Source of the DNA: Lachnospiraceae bacterium
GTDB lineage: Bacteria; Bacillota; Clostridia; Lachnospirales; Lachnospiraceae
NCBI GenBank assembly: GCA_017437785.1
Contig: JAFRXH010000009.1
Coordinates: 1 to 63,151, forward strand
DNA: 63,151 bases
Reading direction: 5' to 3'
Positions 51,835 through 61,000 of this stretch are shown here, piece after piece (within the stretch, counting starts at the first letter, position 1; each line of letters opens with the position of its first letter). The notes beneath the pieces are model-generated. The model ran no database searches and had not been told where the DNA came from. It saw only the letters and a program-made list of their open reading frames with translations. Made by a program: the position numbers and the translations under genes.

Positions 51835-52636
51835 AATGCTTTACCGTTTCCAGATCCTCATCCTTTTTAACGATAACTCCTATGAACGGCAGCTTTTCTT
51901 TAAGTGTATCCGTAGGTATGCCTCCCATCTGAAGGGCATTGACCCAGTCGATAAGTTCCGAAGTAGAAGGTTTCTTGCGCACATCCCTTATGCTCCTTAT
52001 CCAGTAGAACACCTCCATGGCATTCTTTAAGAGATTCTCCTCAATATCAGGATAATGTACCTTCACTATCTCTTCCATGAGTGCCGCATCCGGGAACTCA
52101 ATGTAATGGAATATACAGCGGCGCAGGAATGCATCGGGCAATTCCTTCTCTGCATTGGATGTGATTATCACTATAGGGCGCTGCTTTGCCTTCACCGTGC
52201 GCTTTGTCTCATGAATGTAGAATTCCATCTGATCCAGTTCCCACAGAAGATCATTGGGGAACTCCAGATCCGCCTTATCTATCTCGTCTATCAGAAGCAC
52301 TACCTGCTCATCGCTCTCAAAGGCTTCTCCCAGCTTTCCAAGCTTGATGTAGCGCGCTATATCATCCACGCCTTCCTCACCGAACTGTCCGTCGTAAAGG
52401 CGCTGTATGGTATCGTACATATACAGACCGTCCTGGGCCTTGGTCGTGGACTTGATGTTCCATATGATAAGCCTCTTGCCTAAAGATTTGGCTACAGCTT
52501 CCGCCAGCATGGTCTTACCGGTTCCCGGCTCTCCCTTTATGAGCAGCGGCTTCTTGAGCGCTATCGCCACATTTACGCTGTCCATCAGCGCCTGCGACGC
52601 CACATATTCCCCTGTAGAACTGAAATTTTCACTCAT
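51827..52636 (-). CDS. MoxR-type AAA+ ATPase
   Basis: The 269-residue AAA+ ATPase has Walker A GEPGTGKTMLAEA (about 36-48) and Walker B VVLLIDEIDKADLEFPND. Sensor 1 is in IVIITSNAEKELPDAFLRRC, with the arginine finger region RRC following. The ATG at 52636 is chosen because it follows GGAGG; the open frame extends to 52702 without a ribosome site and crosses the promoter. MoxR ATPases work with a VWA protein encoded next to them, as here (8-base overlap), as chaperones for metalloenzyme or envelope-complex maturation. Confidence 0.93.
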   Translation of the reverse strand: MSENFSSTGEYVASQALMDSVNVAIALKKPLLIKGEPGTGKTMLAEAVAKSLGKRLIIWNIKSTTKAQDGLYMYDTIQRLYDGQFGEEGVDDIARYIKLGKLGEAFESDEQVVLLIDEIDKADLEFPNDLLWELDQMEFYIHETKRTVKAKQRPIVIITSNAEKELPDAFLRRCIFHYIEFPDAALMEEIVKVHYPDIEENLLKNAMEVFYWIRSIRDVRKKPSTSELIDWVNALQMGGIPTDTLKEKLPFIGVIVKKDEDLETVKHYV

Positions 52637-52673
52637 CGCATAACCTCCGTACTTAAATATACATTCGCATGAT

Positions 52674-52702
52674 ATTGTAACACAAAACAGATGCCGGCTC
52701 AA
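52674..52702 (-). promoter_or_regulatory. promoter of the moxR-VWA operon
   Basis: TTGAGC (52702-52697), a 17-base spacer and TACAAT (52679-52674), in the short gap after the stop of the repeat surface protein. That gap also holds a GCGGCATGCCG palindrome followed by U-rich sequence (about 52711-52736), a weak terminator candidate for the surface protein. Confidence 0.8.
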
Positions 52703-52736
52703 TAAAAAAGCACAAAAGCGGCATGCCGTTTTATCT

Positions 52737-55700
52737 TTACTTGCGTTTTTTCCTCTTAGTCAGAAGACTTCCCAGTAGCAATACCGATATTGAGAAAGCC
52801 GATGCTCCGATCAGTATCGCGCGCCTGTTATCTTCTCCGGTCTGGGGAGACTTAACCGCATCAGCCGGCGCAGCAGTTGTAATGGGCGGCACAGAGGCAG
52901 GCCTTACAGGTTCATCCTTATCCTCATCCTTAGATTCAGGAGCCTTTTTCTCTATCGGTATTGAATTGTATACCGCTTTATACGTCTGGTCCTTAGTCAC
53001 CTTTTTAAGTGACGGGCTCCATCCTGCAAAGCTGTATTCATTATCATCATCCGGCGCCTTATAGGGAGTACCGGGAGTCTTAATCTTAGATGCAGGTGTT
53101 CCGTAGTCATATTCCACAGCCGCCTTAAGTACCGTCACACCGTCTTCGTCGACGAACTTTATACTGTACTGTACCGGGCTTTCGTTATATTCCGCAGTAT
53201 ATTCCGCATCCCCGGTCACACTCACTATCTCGGGTGTCCAGCCCTTAAAGCTGTACTTTGTGCTCTCCGTACTGCTGCGCTCCGGGGTCTGTCCGGTATA
53301 TACAGGCATATCTCCATATGCCACTTTATCGCTTGCTAATAAAGTCCCGTCGTAATCCTTCCAGCTTATATCATATTTCCTGAGTATTTCCTTATAAACG
53401 GCCGTATACTCCGCATCTCCGGTCACACTCACTATCTCGGGCGTCCAGCCGTCAAAACTGTAATCATACTGAGCGGTCGATCTCTTAAACGGTGTATCTC
53501 CGTTATACTCTGGCATGCTGCCGTATGCCGCCTTATCGGTCTTTAACACGCTTCCGTCATCATTTTTCCAGGTGATGTCATAGGTCCGCAGTACTTCTAT
53601 ATATGTAGCCTTGTATACGGCATCTGCCGTAACATCTGCCAGAGCAGGACTCCAGCCGCCGAATTCGTAGCTGTACTGTGCCGTCGGCTCTTTCTTCGGA
53701 TCGGCAGGTTTTGCTATCGAAGATGCATTAGTTCCGTAGTTATATGCATCCGGCCCTTTAAGCACCGTGCTTCCGTCTTCATCCACAAACGTTACACTGT
53801 ACTGCTTGGGAGTGTTGGTATAAGTCGCGTAATATGTTACGTCACCTGTAACCGCTGCGACTGCAGGGCTCCATCCGGTGAAGCTGTATGTATTCGCAAC
53901 ATCCTCTGCCTGAGTAGGCGTAGCACCGTCATATGAAGGCATTGCTCCGTACGCAACTCCCGTATCCGTCTCGATTATGCTGCCGTCGGAGTTCTTCCAG
54001 GTTACGGTATATGTCCTGAGAGTTTCGGTATACTGCGCAGTATATGTAGCATCTGCTACCACGGGCACTATCGCGGGTGCCCAGCCGTTAAAGCTGTAAC
54101 TGTACTGCGCCGTTGAAGGCTTAGCGGGTGTCACCCCCGTATAAACCGGCGTTTCCCCGTAAGCTGCCTGCGTAGTGGTTATGGTCGAATTATCATAGTT
54201 ATTCCAGGTGATGGTGTAGCTCCTGGGGCTTGCCGCAAACACGGCTGTATATACGATATCCCCGGATACAGTCGTGATCGCCGGCGTCCATCCGTCATGC
54301 GTAAAGTTCTGACTTACAGTGGAAGGTTTTACCGGCGTATCACCGTCATAGCTCGGTGTGGATCCGTAAGCAACCCCCGTATCTTTCTCCAGCAGGGAAC
54401 CATCATAGTTATTCCAGCTGACGGTATATGTCTTAGGCGTCCACTTAGCATAGAGGGTCATATCCCCAAGTACCCTGTCGGAGTTAAAATCCCACGCATT
54501 TGTACAAGCCGCTTCCTTATACCAGCCGCCGAATATATGATGTTCCTCCGTCAGATCGGCAGGCTTAGACGCGAGCTCGTTATATGATACCGACTGCAAC
54601 GGGGGTGTTACAGTCCCGATGCCGCTGTTATTAAACGATACCGTATATTTCTTAGGGCTCCATTTCGCATACAGGATAGTGTCACCGCTGACTGTATCCG
54701 TTGCGAAATTCCATTGCGTGGTGCAGCCTGCTTCCTTATACCATGCCACAAATTCATAGTGCTCATCGGTGGGATCGGCAGGTTTGACTGCTTTATCATT
54801 ATAGGCTACCGATTGCGACGCAGGTGCCTCTGAACCGTGACCATTATTATCAAAAGAAACTGTGTACTTTTTAGGGCTCCACTTGGCATAAAGGATCATA
54901 TCCGAACTGACGGTATCATTTGCAAAATCCCATGCCGTATCACATTTTGCCTCTCTGTACCATCCTCCGAAATCATAATGAGCGTCGGTGGGATCAGGCG
55001 CAGGTTTTGTCGCTTTATCTCCGTATTTTACTTTTTCGGAAGCCGGAGCACTCCCATGCCCGTTGGCGTTGTACGATACCGTAAATACCTTTGGTGTCCA
55101 CTTTGCATAAAGCGTTACATCTCCGGTTACCGTATCTGATGCAAAGTTCCAGGCATTTGTGCAAGAAGCCTCTTTGTACCATCCGCCAAAATCATAATAA
55201 GGATCACTCATCGGTGAAGGTTGATCGGCTTTCTGACCATAATCCTTTGTCTGAGTGGCCGGGGCATTCCCCGTACCATGTCCGTTCTTATTAAACGAAA
55301 CAGAGTATGATCTGAGCGTCGCGTTAAACGACGCCGTATAAGTTTTGTTTCCCGATACCGGTACGATAGCCGGTGTCCAGGTATTATTAAATATATATGT
55401 ATACTGTGCTGTAGCAGTTTTGGCCGGGGTAGCTCCGCTGTATGCAGGAATAACTCCGTAATCAAGCGATTCGGACTTTAACGTCTTATCATCTCCGTCT
55501 TTCCAGGTGATGGTATACTTATTTTTTGCGCTGTTATAACTGGCGGTATATGTTGCATCCCCCGTGACAGGCACAATATCGGGAGTCCATTTCGAAAATG
55601 TATATGTATATTCATCTGTTGCTGCTTTCGTAGGATCCGCATGGGAAGGCGTATCACCATACGCCACTTGCGTAGTGTCTATGGTCGATCCGTCATCATT

Positions 55701-56570
55701 CTTCCATGTGATATCATATATGACCGGTGTCTCCGCAAACTGCGCATAATACGTCTTATCTTCCGTCGCTGCCACCACCTGCGGATCCCAGCCGCTGAAT
55801 GTATAATTCCGGCTCACGGTAGACGCCTTTACCGGTGTTGCTCCTCCGTATACAGGTACCGTATTATACGGAACCTGGTTTGTGCTCAATACAATATCAC
55901 CGTTCTTCCAGGTTATGGTATAATTTTTGGGTGTCCACTTGGCATACAGGGTCATACTCTGTGTAACAGCCACAGAGAAAATGAACTGATTGGTGCATTC
56001 TGACTCCGTAAACCAGCCGCCGAAATCATACCCCTCAACTTCACTTGCCGGATAGGGTGATGGTTCGGTGATCAATGATCCCTGCGAGACTGTTTGGGGA
56101 TCAGGGGTATTGCCATGTCCGTTAGGATCAAAGGTGACCTTGCAGTTAAGTATTGCCTGAAGCCCGAATTCAGATATAGCCTGTCCGGAACCTTCCTTAG
56201 AGAACAGCCACCAGCCATACAGATCAGAATCACTTATCGTAGTAAATTTCAGTTCCGAAGGTTTTCCGACAACAAAAGACTCAGGCTTTCCCACTTTATT
56301 AAAGCTAACCGTATGGCACTCCTCAGGCTCATACGGATCATCTCCGACAAAATAATATGCTTTATATGGATCTGTATTGGCCTCATCAAATGTGACCGTA
56401 TCCCCCGGCTTGACTATGGTCTGATCAAAACTACCTTCATGCCAAAAATCATCATAATCAATATCTGCCGCCAGCACATCTAGGGGCAGAGAATCAAAGA
56501 CCAATATAAAGATCAGTAACCACGTAAAAAAATTGCGCTTTCTGCGCTCGATAGAATGCAATTGTTTCAT
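52737..56570 (-). CDS. surface protein with 15 Listeria-Bacteroides-type repeats and SPQTG anchor
   Basis: The 1277-residue exported protein has a long signal peptide (about 1-35, FFTWLLIFILVFDSLPLDVLA). After a short N-terminal domain there are 15 tandem repeats of about 68-75 residues, from about 130 to 1205. Five (units 1 and 5-8) are of the InlB B-repeat/Flg_new kind (VSFxxNGHG...FGGWYKE...LYAKWTPK). The other ten are a related kind (ITWKNxDGS...YSFxGWTPxIVxVTGDATYTAxY). The C terminus has a Pro/Ala linker, SPQTGED, a hydrophobic helix and KRKKRK, the layout of a sortase substrate with SPxTG in place of LPxTG. Such repeats form stiff stalks; an adhesive role is inferred. It follows the membrane-protein gene by 20 bases. 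Confidence 0.93.
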   Translation of the reverse strand: MKQLHSIERRKRNFFTWLLIFILVFDSLPLDVLAADIDYDDFWHEGSFDQTIVKPGDTVTFDEANTDPYKAYYFVGDDPYEPEECHTVSFNKVGKPESFVVGKPSELKFTTISDSDLYGWWLFSKEGSGQAISEFGLQAILNCKVTFDPNGHGNTPDPQTVSQGSLITEPSPYPASEVEGYDFGGWFTESECTNQFIFSVAVTQSMTLYAKWTPKNYTITWKNGDIVLSTNQVPYNTVPVYGGATPVKASTVSRNYTFSGWDPQVVAATEDKTYYAQFAETPVIYDITWKNDDGSTIDTTQVAYGDTPSHADPTKAATDEYTYTFSKWTPDIVPVTGDATYTASYNSAKNKYTITWKDGDDKTLKSESLDYGVIPAYSGATPAKTATAQYTYIFNNTWTPAIVPVSGNKTYTASFNATLRSYSVSFNKNGHGTGNAPATQTKDYGQKADQPSPMSDPYYDFGGWYKEASCTNAWNFASDTVTGDVTLYAKWTPKVFTVSYNANGHGSAPASEKVKYGDKATKPAPDPTDAHYDFGGWYREAKCDTAWDFANDTVSSDMILYAKWSPKKYTVSFDNNGHGSEAPASQSVAYNDKAVKPADPTDEHYEFVAWYKEAGCTTQWNFATDTVSGDTILYAKWSPKKYTVSFNNSGIGTVTPPLQSVSYNELASKPADLTEEHHIFGGWYKEAACTNAWDFNSDRVLGDMTLYAKWTPKTYTVSWNNYDGSLLEKDTGVAYGSTPSYDGDTPVKPSTVSQNFTHDGWTPAITTVSGDIVYTAVFAASPRSYTITWNNYDNSTITTTQAAYGETPVYTGVTPAKPSTAQYSYSFNGWAPAIVPVVADATYTAQYTETLRTYTVTWKNSDGSIIETDTGVAYGAMPSYDGATPTQAEDVANTYSFTGWSPAVAAVTGDVTYYATYTNTPKQYSVTFVDEDGSTVLKGPDAYNYGTNASSIAKPADPKKEPTAQYSYEFGGWSPALADVTADAVYKATYIEVLRTYDITWKNDDGSVLKTDKAAYGSMPEYNGDTPFKRSTAQYDYSFDGWTPEIVSVTGDAEYTAVYKEILRKYDISWKDYDGTLLASDKVAYGDMPVYTGQTPERSSTESTKYSFKGWTPEIVSVTGDAEYTAEYNESPVQYSIKFVDEDGVTVLKAAVEYDYGTPASKIKTPGTPYKAPDDDNEYSFAGWSPSLKKVTKDQTYKAVYNSIPIEKKAPESKDEDKDEPVRPASVPPITTAAPADAVKSPQTGEDNRRAILIGASAFSISVLLLGSLLTKRKKRK

Positions 56571-56590
56571 TTACCCCACCCTCATTATCT

Positions 56591-57895
56591 TCAGAACTGT
56601 TTCTTTTTATGTTTGCTGCCGGGAAAAGGTATATCTACCGTCTCCTGCATGATAAAACCCACAGCTATTATCATACACATCTGAGCCCTATATGTAAAGA
56701 AATAATGCAGATAAGCATGATTATGCAGCACCAGGTATCTTATATAAGGCACCAGCGCTATCGCTCCATACAACAGGATCTTATCTTTATTTACCGTATC
56801 CTTCCGATACACATACAAAACATAACATATGCCCAAAACCAGCATTATCGCGGCAATTATACCAGCATTACCATATTCCGCCGGGAACAGACACAGCACA
56901 TTACGGATAACAGCGCTGCTTAAATAGCTGCCCGTTGACAGCCCTATCTCTCCGCCCAGACGTTCCTGTACGTGCCCAGTTACATAAGGCATTACATTTT
57001 CTTTTAAGATAAGTGAAGCCAGCCCCCACTTAAGCGACCACATTCCCGCAAACGAAGCCCCCCAGCACAGCACGGCTTTTATGGCTATCCGCCACAGTTC
57101 TTTTTTATCCGCCCCTTTGCCTTCAACCCATAATATCAGCAAAAGAGGTACACTAAGGCAGATAGTCTCGGTAGTCAGGAAGTCAAAATAAGCCGTTGAT
57201 ACTCCGGAAATAACGAACAGGCAGCCATAGCTTTTTCTTTTCCCCGCCCGGGCCAGCTTATATGCCGATATCGAAAATATGAACATCAGCATAAACGTCC
57301 AGGTATACTCAAGTGAAAGCGGCACAAAGACGGCCTGCGTAAAGAGCAGACCGCACAGCATGGCAGCTAACGCTGCATATGCCCTGTCGCGGATCATGAT
57401 AATGACAAATGCTATCATCAATCCGGCCAGGACCACTGAATTGAATATATAGATCTCCCTGATGTCAAAAAAAAGAAGTAAAGGCCTTACTACCGCTATA
57501 GACCCGTGCCAGTAGCGTATGTATTGCTCATTAGCGCCCATCCCTCCTGCGACGGCATCATACAGATTATAATTCTCATTTTTCAGCGGCGTGGAATAGA
57601 AAGCCGATCTCATTACCGAGATAAACGGATGTGACTTATCGTATTGCCAGGCTATCCCAAGAAGTATCGAGTCCGCATAGCGGTCGATACAGCTTCCGTT
57701 TATCCCTTCTACAGCATCTATGAACTGTTCTCCCTCACAGAGATATTCCGCTGAAGAGCGCATATTATCATATATGCTCTCCTGCGGTATGAGCGCGACG
57801 ATTATAAGAGCTGCTGCCAGCACAAGAGCACTCACGGCAAAAGCTGCTATTTCTGCCGCTATGGTACTATGCTGCTTTTTATCCCCTTCTCTCAT
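56591..57895 (-). CDS. polytopic membrane protein, possibly GT-C glycosyltransferase
   Basis: The start is taken as the ATG at 57895 (MREGDKKQHS, 434 residues). The frame is open 23 codons further to a TTG at 57964, and an ATG lies at 57934 in it, but the strong GGAGG site upstream serves a different frame (see the mini-ORF). About ten to eleven hydrophobic segments are seen. A first extracellular loop of about 90 residues (about 35-125) with conserved-looking YWHGSIAVVRPLLLFF resembles GT-C membrane glycosyltransferases, but no catalytic pair is certain. The C terminus is Lys-rich. It precedes the repeat surface protein by 20 bases, so a role in modifying or exporting that protein is conceivable. 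Confidence 0.78.
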   Translation of the reverse strand: MREGDKKQHSTIAAEIAAFAVSALVLAAALIIVALIPQESIYDNMRSSAEYLCEGEQFIDAVEGINGSCIDRYADSILLGIAWQYDKSHPFISVMRSAFYSTPLKNENYNLYDAVAGGMGANEQYIRYWHGSIAVVRPLLLFFDIREIYIFNSVVLAGLMIAFVIIMIRDRAYAALAAMLCGLLFTQAVFVPLSLEYTWTFMLMFIFSISAYKLARAGKRKSYGCLFVISGVSTAYFDFLTTETICLSVPLLLILWVEGKGADKKELWRIAIKAVLCWGASFAGMWSLKWGLASLILKENVMPYVTGHVQERLGGEIGLSTGSYLSSAVIRNVLCLFPAEYGNAGIIAAIMLVLGICYVLYVYRKDTVNKDKILLYGAIALVPYIRYLVLHNHAYLHYFFTYRAQMCMIIAVGFIMQETVDIPFPGSKHKKKQF

Positions 57896-57950
57896 GCCAG
57901 TTTCCCAGGATATTAGGAATTTCCCTGAACTCATTTTTATCTGCAGCCAT
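57879..57950 (-). CDS. upstream mini-ORF overlapping the membrane-protein start
   Basis: A 23-codon frame starts at the ATG at 57950, just after GTGGAGGAAACC, the only good ribosome site here. It reads MAADKNEFREIPNILGNWHE then RRG. Its stop (57879-57881) lies 14 bases past the ATG of the membrane-protein gene, giving a 17-base overlap in another frame. It may be a translated leader that delivers ribosomes to the weak downstream start, or the marks of a frameshift near the gene start. There is no evidence that the peptide itself works. Confidence 0.5.
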   Translation of the reverse strand: MAADKNEFREIPNILGNWHERRG

Positions 57951-57985
57951 GGTTTCCTCCACAAATATACATTTTAACAGCTTAT

Positions 57986-57994
57986 ATTATATCA
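57986..57994 (-). promoter_or_regulatory. extended -10 promoter of the membrane/surface protein operon
   Basis: TGATATAAT is an extended -10 with no clear -35. It is nearly identical to the promoter at 50270-50278 (both continue as ATA after TATAAT). Confidence 0.62.
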
Positions 57995-58030
57995 TAAAGG
58001 CGCAACAAATATATAACCAAACACACACAC

Positions 58031-58058
58031 AAAAGCGGCGGCTTTTTCAAGCCGCCGC
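58031..58058 (-). terminator. intrinsic terminator of the metalloprotease gene
   Basis: A perfect 10-bp stem GCGGCGGCTT/AAGCCGCCGC with a GAAA loop is followed by UUUUGUGUGUG, 25 bases after the stop codon at 58084. Confidence 0.92.
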
Positions 58059-58083
58059 ATAAGCATGAACTAAAGCTTTTTCT

Positions 58084-61000
58084 TTATTCCTTCGGTTCTT
58101 CAGCCTGCTTTACATACAGGAATTTAACTACTTTCTTTCCTGAATACAGTTTATTACCCTTAACAGGTTTGATGGTTATAGAACCGATCTTGCCATCCTT
58201 TACCTTGCCTACAGCAATGGTGTAGTCCTTAGCGTCCACATTCCTTCCGTATGCCTTAAGTACAACAGCTGCAGAAAGATCCGCGCCCTTTGCCAGTGCG
58301 TCAGCGCTGCCTTCGATCACGAAACTGTACTTGTTCTTGCCTTCAGCCATCTCTGATCTGCTCGCGCTCCTGATAATACCTATCTCGGTACCGTCTGCTG
58401 CCTTTACAACGTTCTGTGATACATTATTGCTGCTTACCTGCAGTACCACTGCGTTAGAGTTAAGCTTGGTCTTAGCGATGGTAAACTTGGCGATCACTTC
58501 GGTCTTCTTTGCCTTTGCGCTCCATACAGCCTTAGGTGTATTCTTCTGTCCCTTATCCTCGATCAGACGGATGGTTACGGAAGCTTTGCCTATTCCTGCA
58601 TAATCCACGCCTTCAGACTTCTCAACCGTGTAATCAACACCCTTGGTAAGTACGATATTGCCTGCCTTGACTACTATGGGCAGATCATTGATATCAAGTT
58701 CGGAGCCGGTATAAGGCTGGGTCTTGATCTTTGATACCTTAAGGCTCTTAACTTCCTTAGGTGCGATGGTGAAGGTCCTGCTTGCGGAGCCGGTGTAGCC
58801 GTTCTTGCCTACAACAGTTACTCTTGCGGTACCTACTTCAACATTGTTGCTGTATACCACGCTGTAGTCCTTCTTGCCTAATTTGATCTCTTCGCCCTTT
58901 TCGTTAGTGTAGCTTACGGACTTGATCTTTGCCTCTACAGCCTTGCCGCTGTACTGAACAGTATCGTTCTTAAGTACGATATTGATGCTTACCGAGCCAA
59001 GTGCTGCACTCTCACTTGAAGAAGGCAGTACATAGAAGCTTACGGTCTTCTTGGAAGCATCCTTATAATTGTTAAGACCTATGTACTCAACTTCTACCGG
59101 TACTTCTTCCGCAGGATCAGCACTAACTACCTTCTTAAGGGACTGCTTGGTCTTGCCGTCTGCAGTAAATGTTACATAGAAATCCTTAAGGTAAGTAAGC
59201 TGCTTGCCGTTCTTATCCTTCATCTGCAGATAAGGAAGAACTGCACTGTCAAGATCCTCTGTGTAAACAATATCGGGAATGCTTGCAGCTGTTCCGTCAA
59301 GATTCTTGGCAACTATCTCGAACTCCTGTGTATTCTTGCCTGCATAAGTACCGATACCCTGTACGATAACCCTTGCAAAACCTACATCTGTGTTATCCTC
59401 GTATCTTACGGTATAATCAACATCTTTCTTGAGCTTTATGTACTTGCCGGTGAAAGGATTGTATGCCTCTACCACGGTATCGGGTGTAATGGCAGCGCCG
59501 GTGCACTCTGCGGTATAGGTAACATCATCGCCTGTACCCTTCTTTGTGATACCCTTGCCTTTAAGCTCGATCTTTGAATTGCAAAGTGTCACTTCATTTG
59601 CATCGGAATAGATATCAACAGCATTTACACCGTTGGTAACCTTTACCCATACATATGCGTTTCTGGTCCACTTGGTAGCGAACTGGCTGTCGGTTTCGAA
59701 GCTGATGTAGCCTTCTTCCCAGTCTTCATCCAGACTGCAGCCTACATAATAAGCTTCGCCGTCATCACCTTCGGGGCAGTAGTAAACTTCGGTATAGAGT
59801 ACACCGTCCTCATTTGCATAAGGCTCTTCCTTATTCTCACCATAGAATACTTCCCACTCAACCTCTGCATATTCGGAATTTACATCCGCATAGGTCAGAT
59901 AACCTTCGGGCTGATCGTCAAACTCAGCATAGAAGTTCTCATCCTTTGATGCCTGCCATACTACGTTTGAATAGCTGCCGTCTTCTGCCACTTTACCCTT
60001 GAAGATAACGAAATCAACGGTACCTTCGGGATATTCGGCATCGAAGTTGAAGTTAACTTCAGACATTGTCTTATTGTTGCTTGCATTGTAGAATCCGCCG
60101 TAGAACTCAGCTACAGCCCAGTTGTCATCTACAGGCGATTTGATGATCTTTCCTTCGCTGTCAAGTGCTGCGAAGGTGTAATTCTCGCTGTTGTCCTTGT
60201 ATACGCCTTCAAGTACGTCGATGTATTCCAGATCACCTTCATAAGAGAACAGAGGGTTAACCGCAAATACGGGCTTTCCTTCTACGTTCTCGATCCAGCC
60301 GTAAACTTCTACCATTCTGGAATCGCCGAAACGATAGTCATCACTGAAGTAGAAATCGCTCTCATCGGTAAAGATGGAATTCTCATCAAGCTTAACGCCC
60401 GATCTTAATGCATTGGCAAATACCTCAGCATTGCTGGGCTCTTCGGGCTGTTCTTCTTCCTGCTGCTCCTCCTCTTCTGCGGGGGGCTGGCTGTTCTCTG
60501 TCTGCTTCTCCTTAACGGTGAACTCTTTGAGCAGATGATCCCAGATTACGGAAGATGTCCAGTAGTATCCGTCACAGCCGGTGTAGCCGGAACCCATATA
60601 TGTAATGGTAGGTCCTACTACATCACCGGTAGCCTTGCCCTGTGCATCCACGCCGCCCCAGGTGATGAACTTATCCTGTGAGAGGCTGTAAGGATGAAGT
60701 GACAGCGATACCATTGTAGCTGCGCCGTTTTCGTCGATCTTATCCTTCTTGTCGCTGCTTGTAGCTGCCTTATACTCCTTGGGCGCTTTCCAGTACTCGT
60801 TTGCACCACTGGTAGCTGCGATATCATTACCGCTCGAAAAATCTCTTCCCTTATAATTGTTGGGAGGGAAGTTTACGGCGTTGTTAAAGCTTCCGCCGTC
60901 ATACTCGTCACCTACCTGATAGCAGTGTGCTATTTCGTGTACAACAGTAGGGAGCATATCAACGTCTGAATAAGTGATGATATTGGTAGGACGTCCGAAG

